Part shown: positions 41,127 through 49,128 of the stretch, piece by piece
Layout of the letters: each line of letters begins with the position of its first letter
How positions within the stretch are numbered: position 1 is the stretch's first letter
Assembly: GCF_024979295.1 (NCBI RefSeq)
Contig: NZ_JANLCJ010000003.1
Location: forward strand, 310,001-374,000
Source: Herbiconiux daphne
GTDB lineage: Bacteria; Actinomycetota; Actinomycetes; Actinomycetales; Microbacteriaceae
Length of the DNA: 64,000 nucleotides
Direction: 5' to 3'
Notes under the pieces: generated by a model
Seen by the model: the letters and a program-made list of their open reading frames with translations, nothing else
Told to the model about the DNA's origin: nothing
Database searches by the model: none
Program-made: the position numbers and the translations under genes

Positions 41127-41801
41127 ATGGCGGCCATCATCGGACACATCCTGCCGCTCGCCCTCGGTGTGGCGCTCAGCTCGGTTCCGATCGTGGTGAT
41201 GGTGCTCATCCTGCTCTCGCCGCGTGGTCGGTGGTCGAGCCTCACCTATCTGATCGGCGCCGTGATCGGCTTGCTCGGGCTGACGACCCTGTTCAGCGCG
41301 ATCGCCACGCTGCTGCCGCCGGCGCCGCCCGAGGCGAAGAGCCCGCTGATCGGAACCATCGAGATGCTCATCGGCGTCGGCCTGCTCGTGCTCGCCGCCA
41401 TCCGCTGGCGCCGCGGCCGCCGCCACGAGCACAACCCGGCCGCCGGCACGCCGAAGTGGATGTCGAAGGTCTCGAGCCTCGGCCCGATCCCCTCGCTCGG
41501 GCTCGGCTTCATCTTGATGCTGCGCCCCAAGAACCTGCTCTTCACCCTCGCCGCCGGTGTCGCGATCGGTGCCACCGGCGCCACCTTCGCCGAAGCAGTC
41601 GTCGGCATCGCCGTGTTCGTGGTGCTCGGCATCTCGACCATCGCCGCCCCGATCATCTTCGCGGTCGCCGACCCGGCCCGCATGCGCCGGCCGCTCGAGG
41701 GCACGCGCGAGTGGATCGAACGCAACAGCTCCACGGTCACCACCGTCGTGCTGCTGGTGCTCGGCACCGTCGTGGTGGGCAGCGGGCTCGCCCACTACTG
41801 A
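41127..41801 (+). CDS. GAP/Sap-family (sulfolipid-addressing protein-like) membrane protein
   Basis: A 224-residue protein with six hydrophobic helices (for example GHILPLALGVALSSVPIVVMVLILL; SLTYLIGAVIGLLGLTTLF; LGFILMLRPKNLLFTLAAGVAIG). This is the GAP family, named from the M. tuberculosis Sap involved in sulfolipid-1 transport, where members help move lipids or glycopeptidolipids to the surface. It starts next to, and divergent from, the P450/KAS III operon and could export its lipid product; this link is inferred. GTG 41121 is an alternative start. Confidence 0.82.
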   Translation: MAAIIGHILPLALGVALSSVPIVVMVLILLSPRGRWSSLTYLIGAVIGLLGLTTLFSAIATLLPPAPPEAKSPLIGTIEMLIGVGLLVLAAIRWRRGRRHEHNPAAGTPKWMSKVSSLGPIPSLGLGFILMLRPKNLLFTLAAGVAIGATGATFAEAVVGIAVFVVLGISTIAAPIIFAVADPARMRRPLEGTREWIERNSSTVTTVVLLVLGTVVVGSGLAHY

Positions 41802-41831
41802 GCCCCGCGTACTGATCTCCGCGTCCGCCGG

Positions 41832-41864
41832 CAGCCCCGTGACCCACCTGTCTGCGCGGGGCTG
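41832..41864. terminator. Hairpin downstream of the GAP-family gene
   Basis: CAGCCCCG (41832-41839) pairs with CGGGGCTG (41857-41864) over a 17-nt loop; a longer alternative uses AGCCCCGCG at 41801-41809. The gene-free gap between convergent genes (41802-42035) holds nothing else recognisable. Confidence 0.5.
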
Positions 41865-42035
41865 GCGGTGGTACTGGACAGCACGGGGATGTCGCCACCG
41901 CCCATGCTGCGCTGAGCGTCGCTCGAGCGACGCCGACACCCGAGCATCGAGGGTGGGCTGCGAGCATCGCAGCGAACCGCACCGTCGGGTACGTGCTGGA
42001 CGAAGTATGGTTGACGCTTGTCCCCGGGCCAGACC

Positions 42036-43586
42036 TCACCCGAAGTCGCGGATGAATCGCTCGAACTCGCTCCGGGCCACCGAACCGCTCGCCGTGACGT
42101 CCGACATCCGCAGCACCGTCAGGCCCGAGTAGCGTGACGGCGTGCCCGCGAACGCGTCGCGGATGTGCACCCAGCCCACCGAGCTCGCCGACCCGACGCT
42201 GCCGAGCCCGCCGCTCAGCGCGTTCTCGCCCTTCAGTGTCACGTGCGCCTTGCCCGCCGCCTGGGCCACCCAGCCCACCAGCGACGCCGCATCGGAGTAG
42301 GCGTGCGACCCGCCGTCCCACTCCCGCCCGTCGGGCATCTCGAGCGCCGTGAAGTGCAGGATGATGTCGTGCCGCGGCGACATGCCGTCGCCGTTCACGT
42401 CGAGGTCGTGCACCAGGTTCAGGATGCCGTCGTAGCCGTGATCCGTCGATGTTCCGTTGTAGTCCTGGTCGGTGTGGATGAGCCCGGCCGCCACCTCGGG
42501 CGCCCGCTGGATGGGGCTCGACGCCATGGTCTGCCAGTGCACACCGGGGATCTTCATGCCGAGCGGCACCGCGGCCAGCGCGCCGTCGAACGCCCCGATC
42601 GCCTGCTGCATGACCTCGCGGCCGTGCTGCAGCAGACTATCGTTGTACCACCGGGTGAAGTCACGGCCGTAGGCGATGGAGTGGAACGAACCCGAGTCGA
42701 TGAACCGCTCGTGGTCGGTGGGCGGCGAGATGGCGGTGTAGACGAGGCCCGGGATGCCCCATGCGGTGCCCACCCCGGCCACCGAGCCGTAGCGCGCCAC
42801 CGCCCAGTCGGCGAACGAGCGGATGGCGGCGGGCGTGTAGCTCTGGAACGTGCCGCGATTCGGGTAGCCGGCGGGGTTGCCCGCCACCTTCGAGTCGTGG
42901 GCGGCGTAGGACGGGAACCGCAGTTCGCCCGCCGGCCCCGTGCCGATGGTGATCTCCTGGAAGGCCGCGCTGAAGTCGGTGGCGCCCGAGCTGTAGTGCG
43001 CCTCGAAGGCGTTCATGAAGTCGCGCATGTCGATGAGCGTGCGGTCGTTGCCGACGCCCCAGGGCGACGGCGCCTCGCGATCGGTGTTGCCGTATTCGCT
43101 CACGAAGTAGTTCTCGACCGGCACGTTGCTGCACCAGCCGACGAACCCGCAGATCTGGTAGGGCTCCCAGACGAACGACGGGATGGGGATCGAGCACGAG
43201 TCGCCCACGTTGCCGCCGCACTGGTGGAACGACATCACCGGAACCAGGTCGAGACCGGCCGACCGCACCGCCGCGAACAGCTTGTCGTAGTAGGCCCAGT
43301 CGAAGTCGCCGCGGGTCGGCTCGGTCTTGCCCCACCAGACGTCGACCGCCACCGCGTCGGCGCCCTGGGCGTCGGCCACCGCGAGCGAGCCGACGAACGA
43401 CCGCCAGGCCGGCCCGTCGCTCGCCCAGTCGTCGATCCAGAGCGGGGCCATCACGTTGACCGTCGAAGCGGCCCCGGTCGACGCCTCTGCGGGAGAGGAG
43501 ACGACCGGGGCCGCGATGAGGCCGGTGGCGACCAGGGCGGTGGCTGCGACTGCAGACCCGAGACGGAAGGCGGAACGAAGAATCAT
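42036..43586 (-). CDS. Secreted GH14 beta-amylase
   Basis: A 516-residue extracellular glycosidase releasing maltose from starch chain ends. Signal peptide: basic start, hydrophobic LGSAVAATALVATGLIAAPVV, cleavage near AEA (about residues 33-35). GH14 signatures: VNVMAPLWIDDW, DAVAVDVWWGKTEP, VPVMSFHQCGGNVGDSCSIPIPSFVW, EITIGTGPAGELRFPSY (acid catalyst Glu) and KGENALSGG (base Glu). The gene ends in FERFIRDFG without a starch-binding module. Single gene. Beta-amylases are much rarer in bacteria than alpha-amylases. Confidence 0.9.
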   Translation of the reverse strand: MILRSAFRLGSAVAATALVATGLIAAPVVSSPAEASTGAASTVNVMAPLWIDDWASDGPAWRSFVGSLAVADAQGADAVAVDVWWGKTEPTRGDFDWAYYDKLFAAVRSAGLDLVPVMSFHQCGGNVGDSCSIPIPSFVWEPYQICGFVGWCSNVPVENYFVSEYGNTDREAPSPWGVGNDRTLIDMRDFMNAFEAHYSSGATDFSAAFQEITIGTGPAGELRFPSYAAHDSKVAGNPAGYPNRGTFQSYTPAAIRSFADWAVARYGSVAGVGTAWGIPGLVYTAISPPTDHERFIDSGSFHSIAYGRDFTRWYNDSLLQHGREVMQQAIGAFDGALAAVPLGMKIPGVHWQTMASSPIQRAPEVAAGLIHTDQDYNGTSTDHGYDGILNLVHDLDVNGDGMSPRHDIILHFTALEMPDGREWDGGSHAYSDAASLVGWVAQAAGKAHVTLKGENALSGGLGSVGSASSVGWVHIRDAFAGTPSRYSGLTVLRMSDVTASGSVARSEFERFIRDFG

Positions 43587-43650
43587 CCCCCCACGCTAGG
43601 TTGGCCGAGCCGCCGCCCTGGTTGAGTACTTTCCACCTATTTTGTGGCCC

Positions 43651-45351
43651 CTACTTCGGGGACGCATCCTCCCGCACGGGCTGAACCCGCGACCGCAGCC
43701 GCACCACCGTCAGCGCCACACCGGCCGCCACGATCAGCACGCCCAGGGGCAGTGCGCCGAACGCGCCGAGCGCGCCGTCGGCGGGCCCGGTGGCGGCCAG
43801 CTGGGGCCCGGTCGCAGCCGGGTCGACCACGGGCGCCGTCGTCGACGGCGGAGTGGTCGGCGCCGGTGGCTGCACGCCGTTGATCGCCGAGGTGTCGTTG
43901 GCGAGAGACGCCGTCACCGAGGCGATCGCGCCGGCCATGATGCCGAGGGCATCGGTGTTGATGTTCGCGATGTCATCGCTGGGCTGGTGGTAGTTCTGGT
44001 CTTGCTGCTCACCGGCGATGCCACCGAACAGGGCCACCTGCTCGGGCGTCTTCACCTCGTCAGCGCCCGTGAACAGACCCGACGACGCCACACCGTTCGC
44101 GATGAACGCGTCGTAGTCGCTGCGGCCGTCGAAGGCCGTGTCGATCCACGGCTGCCCGCTCGCGTCGAAGTAGTCGGTGAACGCCTTCTCGGTCTCGACC
44201 GAGCCGGCCGGCACCTCCACGGGCGCCTCGAACGTCGACTGGTTGGCGTCGTAGACACTGATCACGTAGTTCGGCGAGGCGACCATGTCGAAGTTCAGGT
44301 AGGTCGCGATCTCGTCGAGCTCGGCCGGGTTGTTCTCGACCAGGTCTTCGACGTAGTGGTTCGAGCCCACGAGCCCGACCTCTTCTGCACCCCACCAGGC
44401 GAACCGCACCTGGTTGTTCAGGGGCCCGGATGCCGCGAGCTGCACGGCCGTCTCGAGGATGGTGGCCGTTCCACTGCCGTTGTCGTTGATGCCCGGGCCC
44501 TCGGGAACCGAGTCGAGGTGCGCGCCCATCATGACGGTGTTGTCGGTGCGGCCGGTCGACGTCTCGGCGATGATGTTGAACGTGTCGACCGTGGTCGTCG
44601 TCTCTTCGATCGTGAGGTCGACGGTCGGGTCGGTCGGCAGGGCGGCGACCACGGCCGCGCCCTCGGCCTGCGTGAGGCCGACCGACGGGATGAGGCCCTC
44701 GACGGGCTCGCCCAGGGTGCCGTTCAGCGGCCCGTCCTCGTTGTTGTACACCAGGATCGCCACGGCGCCCGCCTCCGCCGCCGCGAGCGACTTCTCGGCG
44801 AACGAGCAGATGCCGCGGCTGACGATGGCGACCTGGGCGGTGGCGTCGACGCCGCCCCACTCCTCGGCCGAGCATCCGGTGGCCGTCGTCGGAGCGACGA
44901 TCGACGCGCCGACGATGGGCCCGCCCACCGCGACCGTGCCGGGCGTGAACTCCATCGGCACGCGCGCGGGCTCCTCCGGCGCGATGACGCCCGTCTCGGG
45001 GTCGAGCACGCTCGTGGTGCCGAGCAGGGCGAGCGAGAAGGCCTGCAGCGACTGGGTCGTGGCCTGGAAGTCCTGCCGAACGGGCGTGTAGCCCGCCGAC
45101 TGCAGCACCGACTCGACGTATTCGCCGCTGGCTTCGTAGCCGGGCGTTCCAATGGCGCGCGTGCCGCCGTTGACGTCGGCGATGTCCTGCAGGGCCTGCA
45201 GGTGGGTCATGATGCCGTCGACCGTCACGCGACTCTGCAAGTCGGCGGGATCGACGGCGAACGCGGCCTGCGACCCGAAACCGGCGACCCCTGCGAGCAT
45301 CACCCCCGTTCCGATGCTCAGTGCGGCAAGTCTCCGATGACGTGTCTTCAC
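43651..45351 (-). CDS. Sortase-anchored M28-family zinc aminopeptidase with PA domain
   Basis: A 566-residue precursor. Signal peptide ends near AFA (residue 32). A PA (protease-associated) insert is visible (VAIVSRGICSFAEKSLAAAEAGAVAILVYNN). The M28 zinc ligands are all present: His in MMGAHLDSV, Asp in GINDNGSGT, Glu-Glu in WWGAEEVGL, Asp in LNFDMV and His in QNYHQPSDD. A Pro/Thr linker leads to LAATG (518-522), a hydrophobic segment and a basic tail, i.e. a class E sortase signal like that of the small protein at 25414. It would act on peptides at the cell wall. Single gene. Confidence 0.9.
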   Translation of the reverse strand: MKTRHRRLAALSIGTGVMLAGVAGFGSQAAFAVDPADLQSRVTVDGIMTHLQALQDIADVNGGTRAIGTPGYEASGEYVESVLQSAGYTPVRQDFQATTQSLQAFSLALLGTTSVLDPETGVIAPEEPARVPMEFTPGTVAVGGPIVGASIVAPTTATGCSAEEWGGVDATAQVAIVSRGICSFAEKSLAAAEAGAVAILVYNNEDGPLNGTLGEPVEGLIPSVGLTQAEGAAVVAALPTDPTVDLTIEETTTTVDTFNIIAETSTGRTDNTVMMGAHLDSVPEGPGINDNGSGTATILETAVQLAASGPLNNQVRFAWWGAEEVGLVGSNHYVEDLVENNPAELDEIATYLNFDMVASPNYVISVYDANQSTFEAPVEVPAGSVETEKAFTDYFDASGQPWIDTAFDGRSDYDAFIANGVASSGLFTGADEVKTPEQVALFGGIAGEQQDQNYHQPSDDIANINTDALGIMAGAIASVTASLANDTSAINGVQPPAPTTPPSTTAPVVDPAATGPQLAATGPADGALGAFGALPLGVLIVAAGVALTVVRLRSRVQPVREDASPK

Positions 45352-45479
45352 GTAGTGCTCCCCTTATATGCGTGAACGTTTGTCGAAGACTACCCCCCTC
45401 CAGGGGTCACGAAGCAAGGGGTAACACGATGGAAACATTGCGGCCACGAACGCGGCCCTGACCGCGGCGACGCGGCACC

Positions 45480-46313
45480 TCACCCGTGGTCAGCCAACGC
45501 CTGCCGCAGCTCGCGCCGGCGCTCCCGGTCGACTCCTCCGCCGGTGAGCGTCGTGGCCGAGCCGACCAGCAGCCGGGTGTACGGATGCTGCGGCCGCGCG
45601 ATGATGTCGCGCGTCGATCCCACCTCGACGATGTCGCCCCGGAACAGCACGGCGATGCGGTCGGTGACCCCGGCCACCGACCCGAGATCGTGCGAGATGA
45701 ACAGCTTCGCGATGCCCTGATCGGTGCCGAGGGTGCGCAGCAGGTCGAGCACCTGGATGCGGTTGGCCGCGTCGAGCGCGCTCACCGGCTCGTCGAGCAG
45801 CAGCAGCCGCGGTTGCAGCGCGAGGGCCCGGGCGATGGCGACGCGCTGCCGCTGACCGCCCGACAGCTGACCGGGAACGCGCCCGAGCAGGTCGGCCGGC
45901 AGCCCCACCGAGGCCAGCGCGGCCTCGGCGCGGGTCGCGACATCCGGCGCCGTCAGCCCGCCCCGGATGCGCAGACCTTCGCCGATCGAGTCGCGCACGG
46001 TCACGTCGGGGTCGAGGCTCTGCAGAGGGTCCTGGAACACGTACTGCAGCCGCCCCGAGCGCCGGAACGATCGCAGCGCCCGCGCTCCGAGACCCGACAC
46101 GGTCTCGCCGTCGAACCGCACCGAGCCCGCCGTCAACCGGGTGAGACCGAGGATGGTGCGGGCGAGCGTGGTCTTGCCCGACCCGGTCTCGCCGATCAGG
46201 CCGACCGACTCGCCGGCCGCCAGCGACAGGCTCACGCCGTGCAGGATGCGCCGCTCGGCACGACCGCGGCCGTAGGACACCTCGACGCCGTCGACCTCCA
46301 GCAGCTCAGACAT
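45480..46313 (-). CDS. Peptide-type ABC transporter ATP-binding protein (DppF/OppF-like)
   Basis: A 277-residue ATPase with Walker A GETGSGKTT, Q-loop VFQDPLQSLDPDVTV, signature LSGGQRQRVAIARAL, Walker B LLLLDEPVSAL and H-loop ISHD. The peptide-transporter C-terminal region is present (RPQHPYTRLLVGSA). Its start overlaps the stop of the partner ATPase by 8 bp. Last gene of a six-gene minus-strand unit (monooxygenase, binding protein, two permeases, two ATPases). Confidence 0.92.
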   Translation of the reverse strand: MSELLEVDGVEVSYGRGRAERRILHGVSLSLAAGESVGLIGETGSGKTTLARTILGLTRLTAGSVRFDGETVSGLGARALRSFRRSGRLQYVFQDPLQSLDPDVTVRDSIGEGLRIRGGLTAPDVATRAEAALASVGLPADLLGRVPGQLSGGQRQRVAIARALALQPRLLLLDEPVSALDAANRIQVLDLLRTLGTDQGIAKLFISHDLGSVAGVTDRIAVLFRGDIVEVGSTRDIIARPQHPYTRLLVGSATTLTGGGVDRERRRELRQALADHG

Positions 46314-47127
46314 CGAGCACCTCCTCTGCCAGGAACTTCTCGATGCCGTAGGCCGTGTGGTGCTCGATCAGCGACCGGGTGTACTCGTGCTGCGGCCGCT
46401 TCAGCACGTCGTCGGCGGTGCCGGACTCCACCACCACGCCGTCACGCATCACCACGACGTGGTCGCAGATCTGCGACACCACGGCGAGGTCGTGCGACAC
46501 CAGGATGAGGGTGAGCCCGCGGTCCCGCCGCAGGTCTTCGAGCAGGTCGAGCACCTCGGCCTGCACGGTGACGTCGAGCGCGGTGGTGGCCTCGTCGGCG
46601 ATCAGCAGCTCGGGGTCGGCCGACAGCGCGATCGCGATCAGCACGCGCTGCAGCATCCCGCCCGACAGCTCGAACGGGTACTGCCGGTAGACGTGAGCGG
46701 GCTCCCGTAGGCCCATCTGCTCGAACAGCTCGAGGCTGCGGGCGTGCGCCGCCCGGCGGGAGAGCCCGGTCTTGACCCGCAGCACCTCGGAGAGCTGCTT
46801 GCCCACCGTGATGGAGGGGTTGAGATACGACGCCGGGTCTTGGAACACGGCCGAGATGCGGTTGCCGCGAAGTCCCTGCCAGCTCCGGTAGTCGAGGCCG
46901 GTGAGATCGATGCCGTCGAAGGTCACGGTTCCGGCGTCGACACGGAGCCCGGGCGGCAGGATGCCGAGGATCGAGCGGCAGGTCAACGACTTGCCGCTGC
47001 CCGACTCCCCCACGATGCCGAGGGCGCCGCCGCGCTCGACGGCGAGCGAGACGTCGTGCACCAGGGGGTCGCCGTCGCGGGTCACCACGCGCAGACCCGT
47101 CACGCTCAGGATGTCGTCACGCACCAT
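46306..47127 (-). CDS. Peptide-type ABC transporter ATP-binding protein (DppD/OppD-like)
   Basis: A 273-residue ATPase: Walker A GESGSGKSL, Q-loop VFQDPASYLNPSITVGKQLSE, signature LSGGMLQRVLIAIAL, Walker B LLIADEATTALDVTVQAEVL, H-loop VSHDLAVV and RPQHEYTRSLIEHH. Start ATG 47127 lies 11 bp inside the end of the permease gene. Energises import with the DppF-like partner. Confidence 0.92.
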   Translation of the reverse strand: MVRDDILSVTGLRVVTRDGDPLVHDVSLAVERGGALGIVGESGSGKSLTCRSILGILPPGLRVDAGTVTFDGIDLTGLDYRSWQGLRGNRISAVFQDPASYLNPSITVGKQLSEVLRVKTGLSRRAAHARSLELFEQMGLREPAHVYRQYPFELSGGMLQRVLIAIALSADPELLIADEATTALDVTVQAEVLDLLEDLRRDRGLTLILVSHDLAVVSQICDHVVVMRDGVVVESGTADDVLKRPQHEYTRSLIEHHTAYGIEKFLAEEVLDV

Positions 47128-47998
47128 GGGGCACCGCCTGGAGTTCGCGTCGCTTCTGCTTCGACACCGGCGGGGCGCCGGCATCCGTGGTCGCGTCTTT
47201 CAGGGCGTCGGCGAGGGCGTTGAGGGCCCAGACCGTGCCGATGATGACGAGCGCCGGCACCACCGGGCCGAACGGGCGCTGGTAGAGGTTGCCGAGGTCG
47301 GTGGCGAGGAGACCACCCCAGGTGGGCTCGGGAGGCACGATGCCGATGCCGAGGAAGGTCAGCGACGACACGATCACGAGGCTCGCGCCGGTCATGCTCG
47401 CCGTGGTCACGGCGATGGCCGGGAACACCTTCTTCCACACGTGCTTGCGCACCACCCAGGCCGTCGTGGCGCCGAACAGCTGCGCCGCCTCGACGTATTG
47501 CGAGTGCGACACCGTGAGCGCGGCGGCCCTCGTCACGCGGTAGAACGCCGGGGCGATCAGGATGCCGACGGCCACCATCGCCTGGGTCAGCCCGTTGCCG
47601 AGCAGGGCCGTCATGGCGATCGCGAAGACGAGGAAGGGCAGGGTGATGAAGCTGTCCATGATGCGGAGGGTGATCCACTCGAAGGTGCGGCCGAGGTAGA
47701 CCGAGAGCAGTCCCGGCAACGCGCCGAGCACGAGGCCGACCACGACCGACTGCATGGCGGCCAGCACCGACACGGTGGAGCCGGCGAGCAGGCGGCTGAA
47801 GACGTCGCGGCCGAGGTCGTCGGTGCCGAGCCAGTGCTCGAGGGTCGGCCCCTGCAGAAGATCTTTCGAGTTCTGCGCGTAGGGGTCGAACGGCGCGACG
47901 AGGGGCCCGAAGATCGCGAGGAACGCGATGACGATCAGGATGCCGACGGCGATCTTGGCGCTCGGCAGGCGCAGGGCGGCACGCAGCACGTCGATCAC
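47117..47998 (-). CDS. Peptide-type ABC transporter permease (DppC-like)
   Basis: A 293-residue permease with the N-terminal OppC segment (LAIFGPLVAPFDPYAQN), HWLGTDDLGRDVFSRLLAG and the EAA-loop region QYVEAAQLFGATTAWVVRKHV. There are about six membrane helices. The C-terminal tail (DATTDAGAPPVSKQKRREL) is cytoplasmic. GTG 47998 overlaps the DppB stop (GTGA). Confidence 0.9.
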   Translation of the reverse strand: MIDVLRAALRLPSAKIAVGILIVIAFLAIFGPLVAPFDPYAQNSKDLLQGPTLEHWLGTDDLGRDVFSRLLAGSTVSVLAAMQSVVVGLVLGALPGLLSVYLGRTFEWITLRIMDSFITLPFLVFAIAMTALLGNGLTQAMVAVGILIAPAFYRVTRAAALTVSHSQYVEAAQLFGATTAWVVRKHVWKKVFPAIAVTTASMTGASLVIVSSLTFLGIGIVPPEPTWGGLLATDLGNLYQRPFGPVVPALVIIGTVWALNALADALKDATTDAGAPPVSKQKRRELQAVPHGA

Positions 47999-49083
47999 CG
48001 CACCCGTCGGGAGGCCGGTCGCAGGCCGCCGAGCACGACGTTGACCACGATGTTGAAGAACAAGACGAGCACGATGGCCACGACGAGCGTGCCCTGCACG
48101 ACCGGCACGTCGCCCCGCAGTGCCGAGTCGGCCGAGAGCATGCCGAAGCCCGGCATGCTGAAGATCGTCTCGGTCACCACCGCGCCGCCCAGCAGCGTCG
48201 GGATCTTCATGCCCAGGATGGCGACCGCCGGCCCGGCGCCGTTGCGCAAGGCGTGGCCGAAGAGCACGCGCCGGCGGCTCAGCCCGCGCACCACCGCACC
48301 GGTCACGTAGTTCTCCTGCAGCGTCGCGACCAGGCCGGTGCGCAGTTGCCGGGCGATCTCGGCCACCGTGTCGAGGCTGAGCGCGATGGCGGGCATGGTG
48401 ATGAGGGAGAGCCAGCGCCAGAAGTCCTGCTGAGGGGGCACATAGCCCGCCGACGGGAGCAGGTGGAGCCACACGCTCAGCACCACGATGAGCCCGATCG
48501 ACACCACGAACGGAGGCAGCGTCGACATGAACGAGGCGACCGCCGTGATGGCGCGGTCGACGAACCTGCCCTGGTTCACGGCGGCGACCAGGCCGAGCAG
48601 CGTGCCGAACACGATGCCGATGATGAGCGCGAACCCGGCGATCGAGGCGCTGATCGCGAGCCGCTGGCCGATCAGCTCGGCCACGCTCGTGTGGTTGAAC
48701 CACGAGGTGCCGAGGTCGCCGGTGACGACCCCGCCGATCCAGTCGAGGTATTGCAGCACGATCGGCTTGTCGAGCCCGTACTGGGCGTTCAGCTGCGCGA
48801 TCATCTCGGGCGTCGCCGAGTCGCCGGCCAGGGTGGCGGCGGGGTTCAGGCCGCTCGCCGCCCCGAGCAGGAAGGTGATGAAGGTGGAGAAGAGGAACAC
48901 GGGCACGACGATCAACACGGTGCGCACGAGCCACAGCAGCACGCCGCGAACGTGGTGCCACGCATCCGCTCTCGCCCTGACCGGGGTCGCCGGTCTGGTC
49001 GATGCGGCCGCGTCGGCCGAGATGGCCGGGTCGGCGGGCGTCACCACCGGCGGCTGCCGTCGTGCGATCGTGTCGGTCGTCAT
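47995..49083 (-). CDS. Peptide-type ABC transporter permease (DppB-like)
   Basis: A 362-residue permease: long polar N-terminus, then LVRTVLIVVPVFLFSTFITFLLG, the periplasmic ATPEMIAQLNAQYGLDKPIVLQYLDWIGGVVTGDLGTSW block and the EAA loop ENYVTGAVVRGLSRRRVLFGHALRNGAGP. Six helices typical of OppB/DppB. Follows the binding-protein gene by 45 bp. Confidence 0.9.
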   Translation of the reverse strand: MTTDTIARRQPPVVTPADPAISADAAASTRPATPVRARADAWHHVRGVLLWLVRTVLIVVPVFLFSTFITFLLGAASGLNPAATLAGDSATPEMIAQLNAQYGLDKPIVLQYLDWIGGVVTGDLGTSWFNHTSVAELIGQRLAISASIAGFALIIGIVFGTLLGLVAAVNQGRFVDRAITAVASFMSTLPPFVVSIGLIVVLSVWLHLLPSAGYVPPQQDFWRWLSLITMPAIALSLDTVAEIARQLRTGLVATLQENYVTGAVVRGLSRRRVLFGHALRNGAGPAVAILGMKIPTLLGGAVVTETIFSMPGFGMLSADSALRGDVPVVQGTLVVAIVLVLFFNIVVNVVLGGLRPASRRVR

Positions 49084-49128
49084 GCGCCGTGCTCCTCTCG
49101 GGGTTGCGGATGCCGGGGCATCCGCGTC

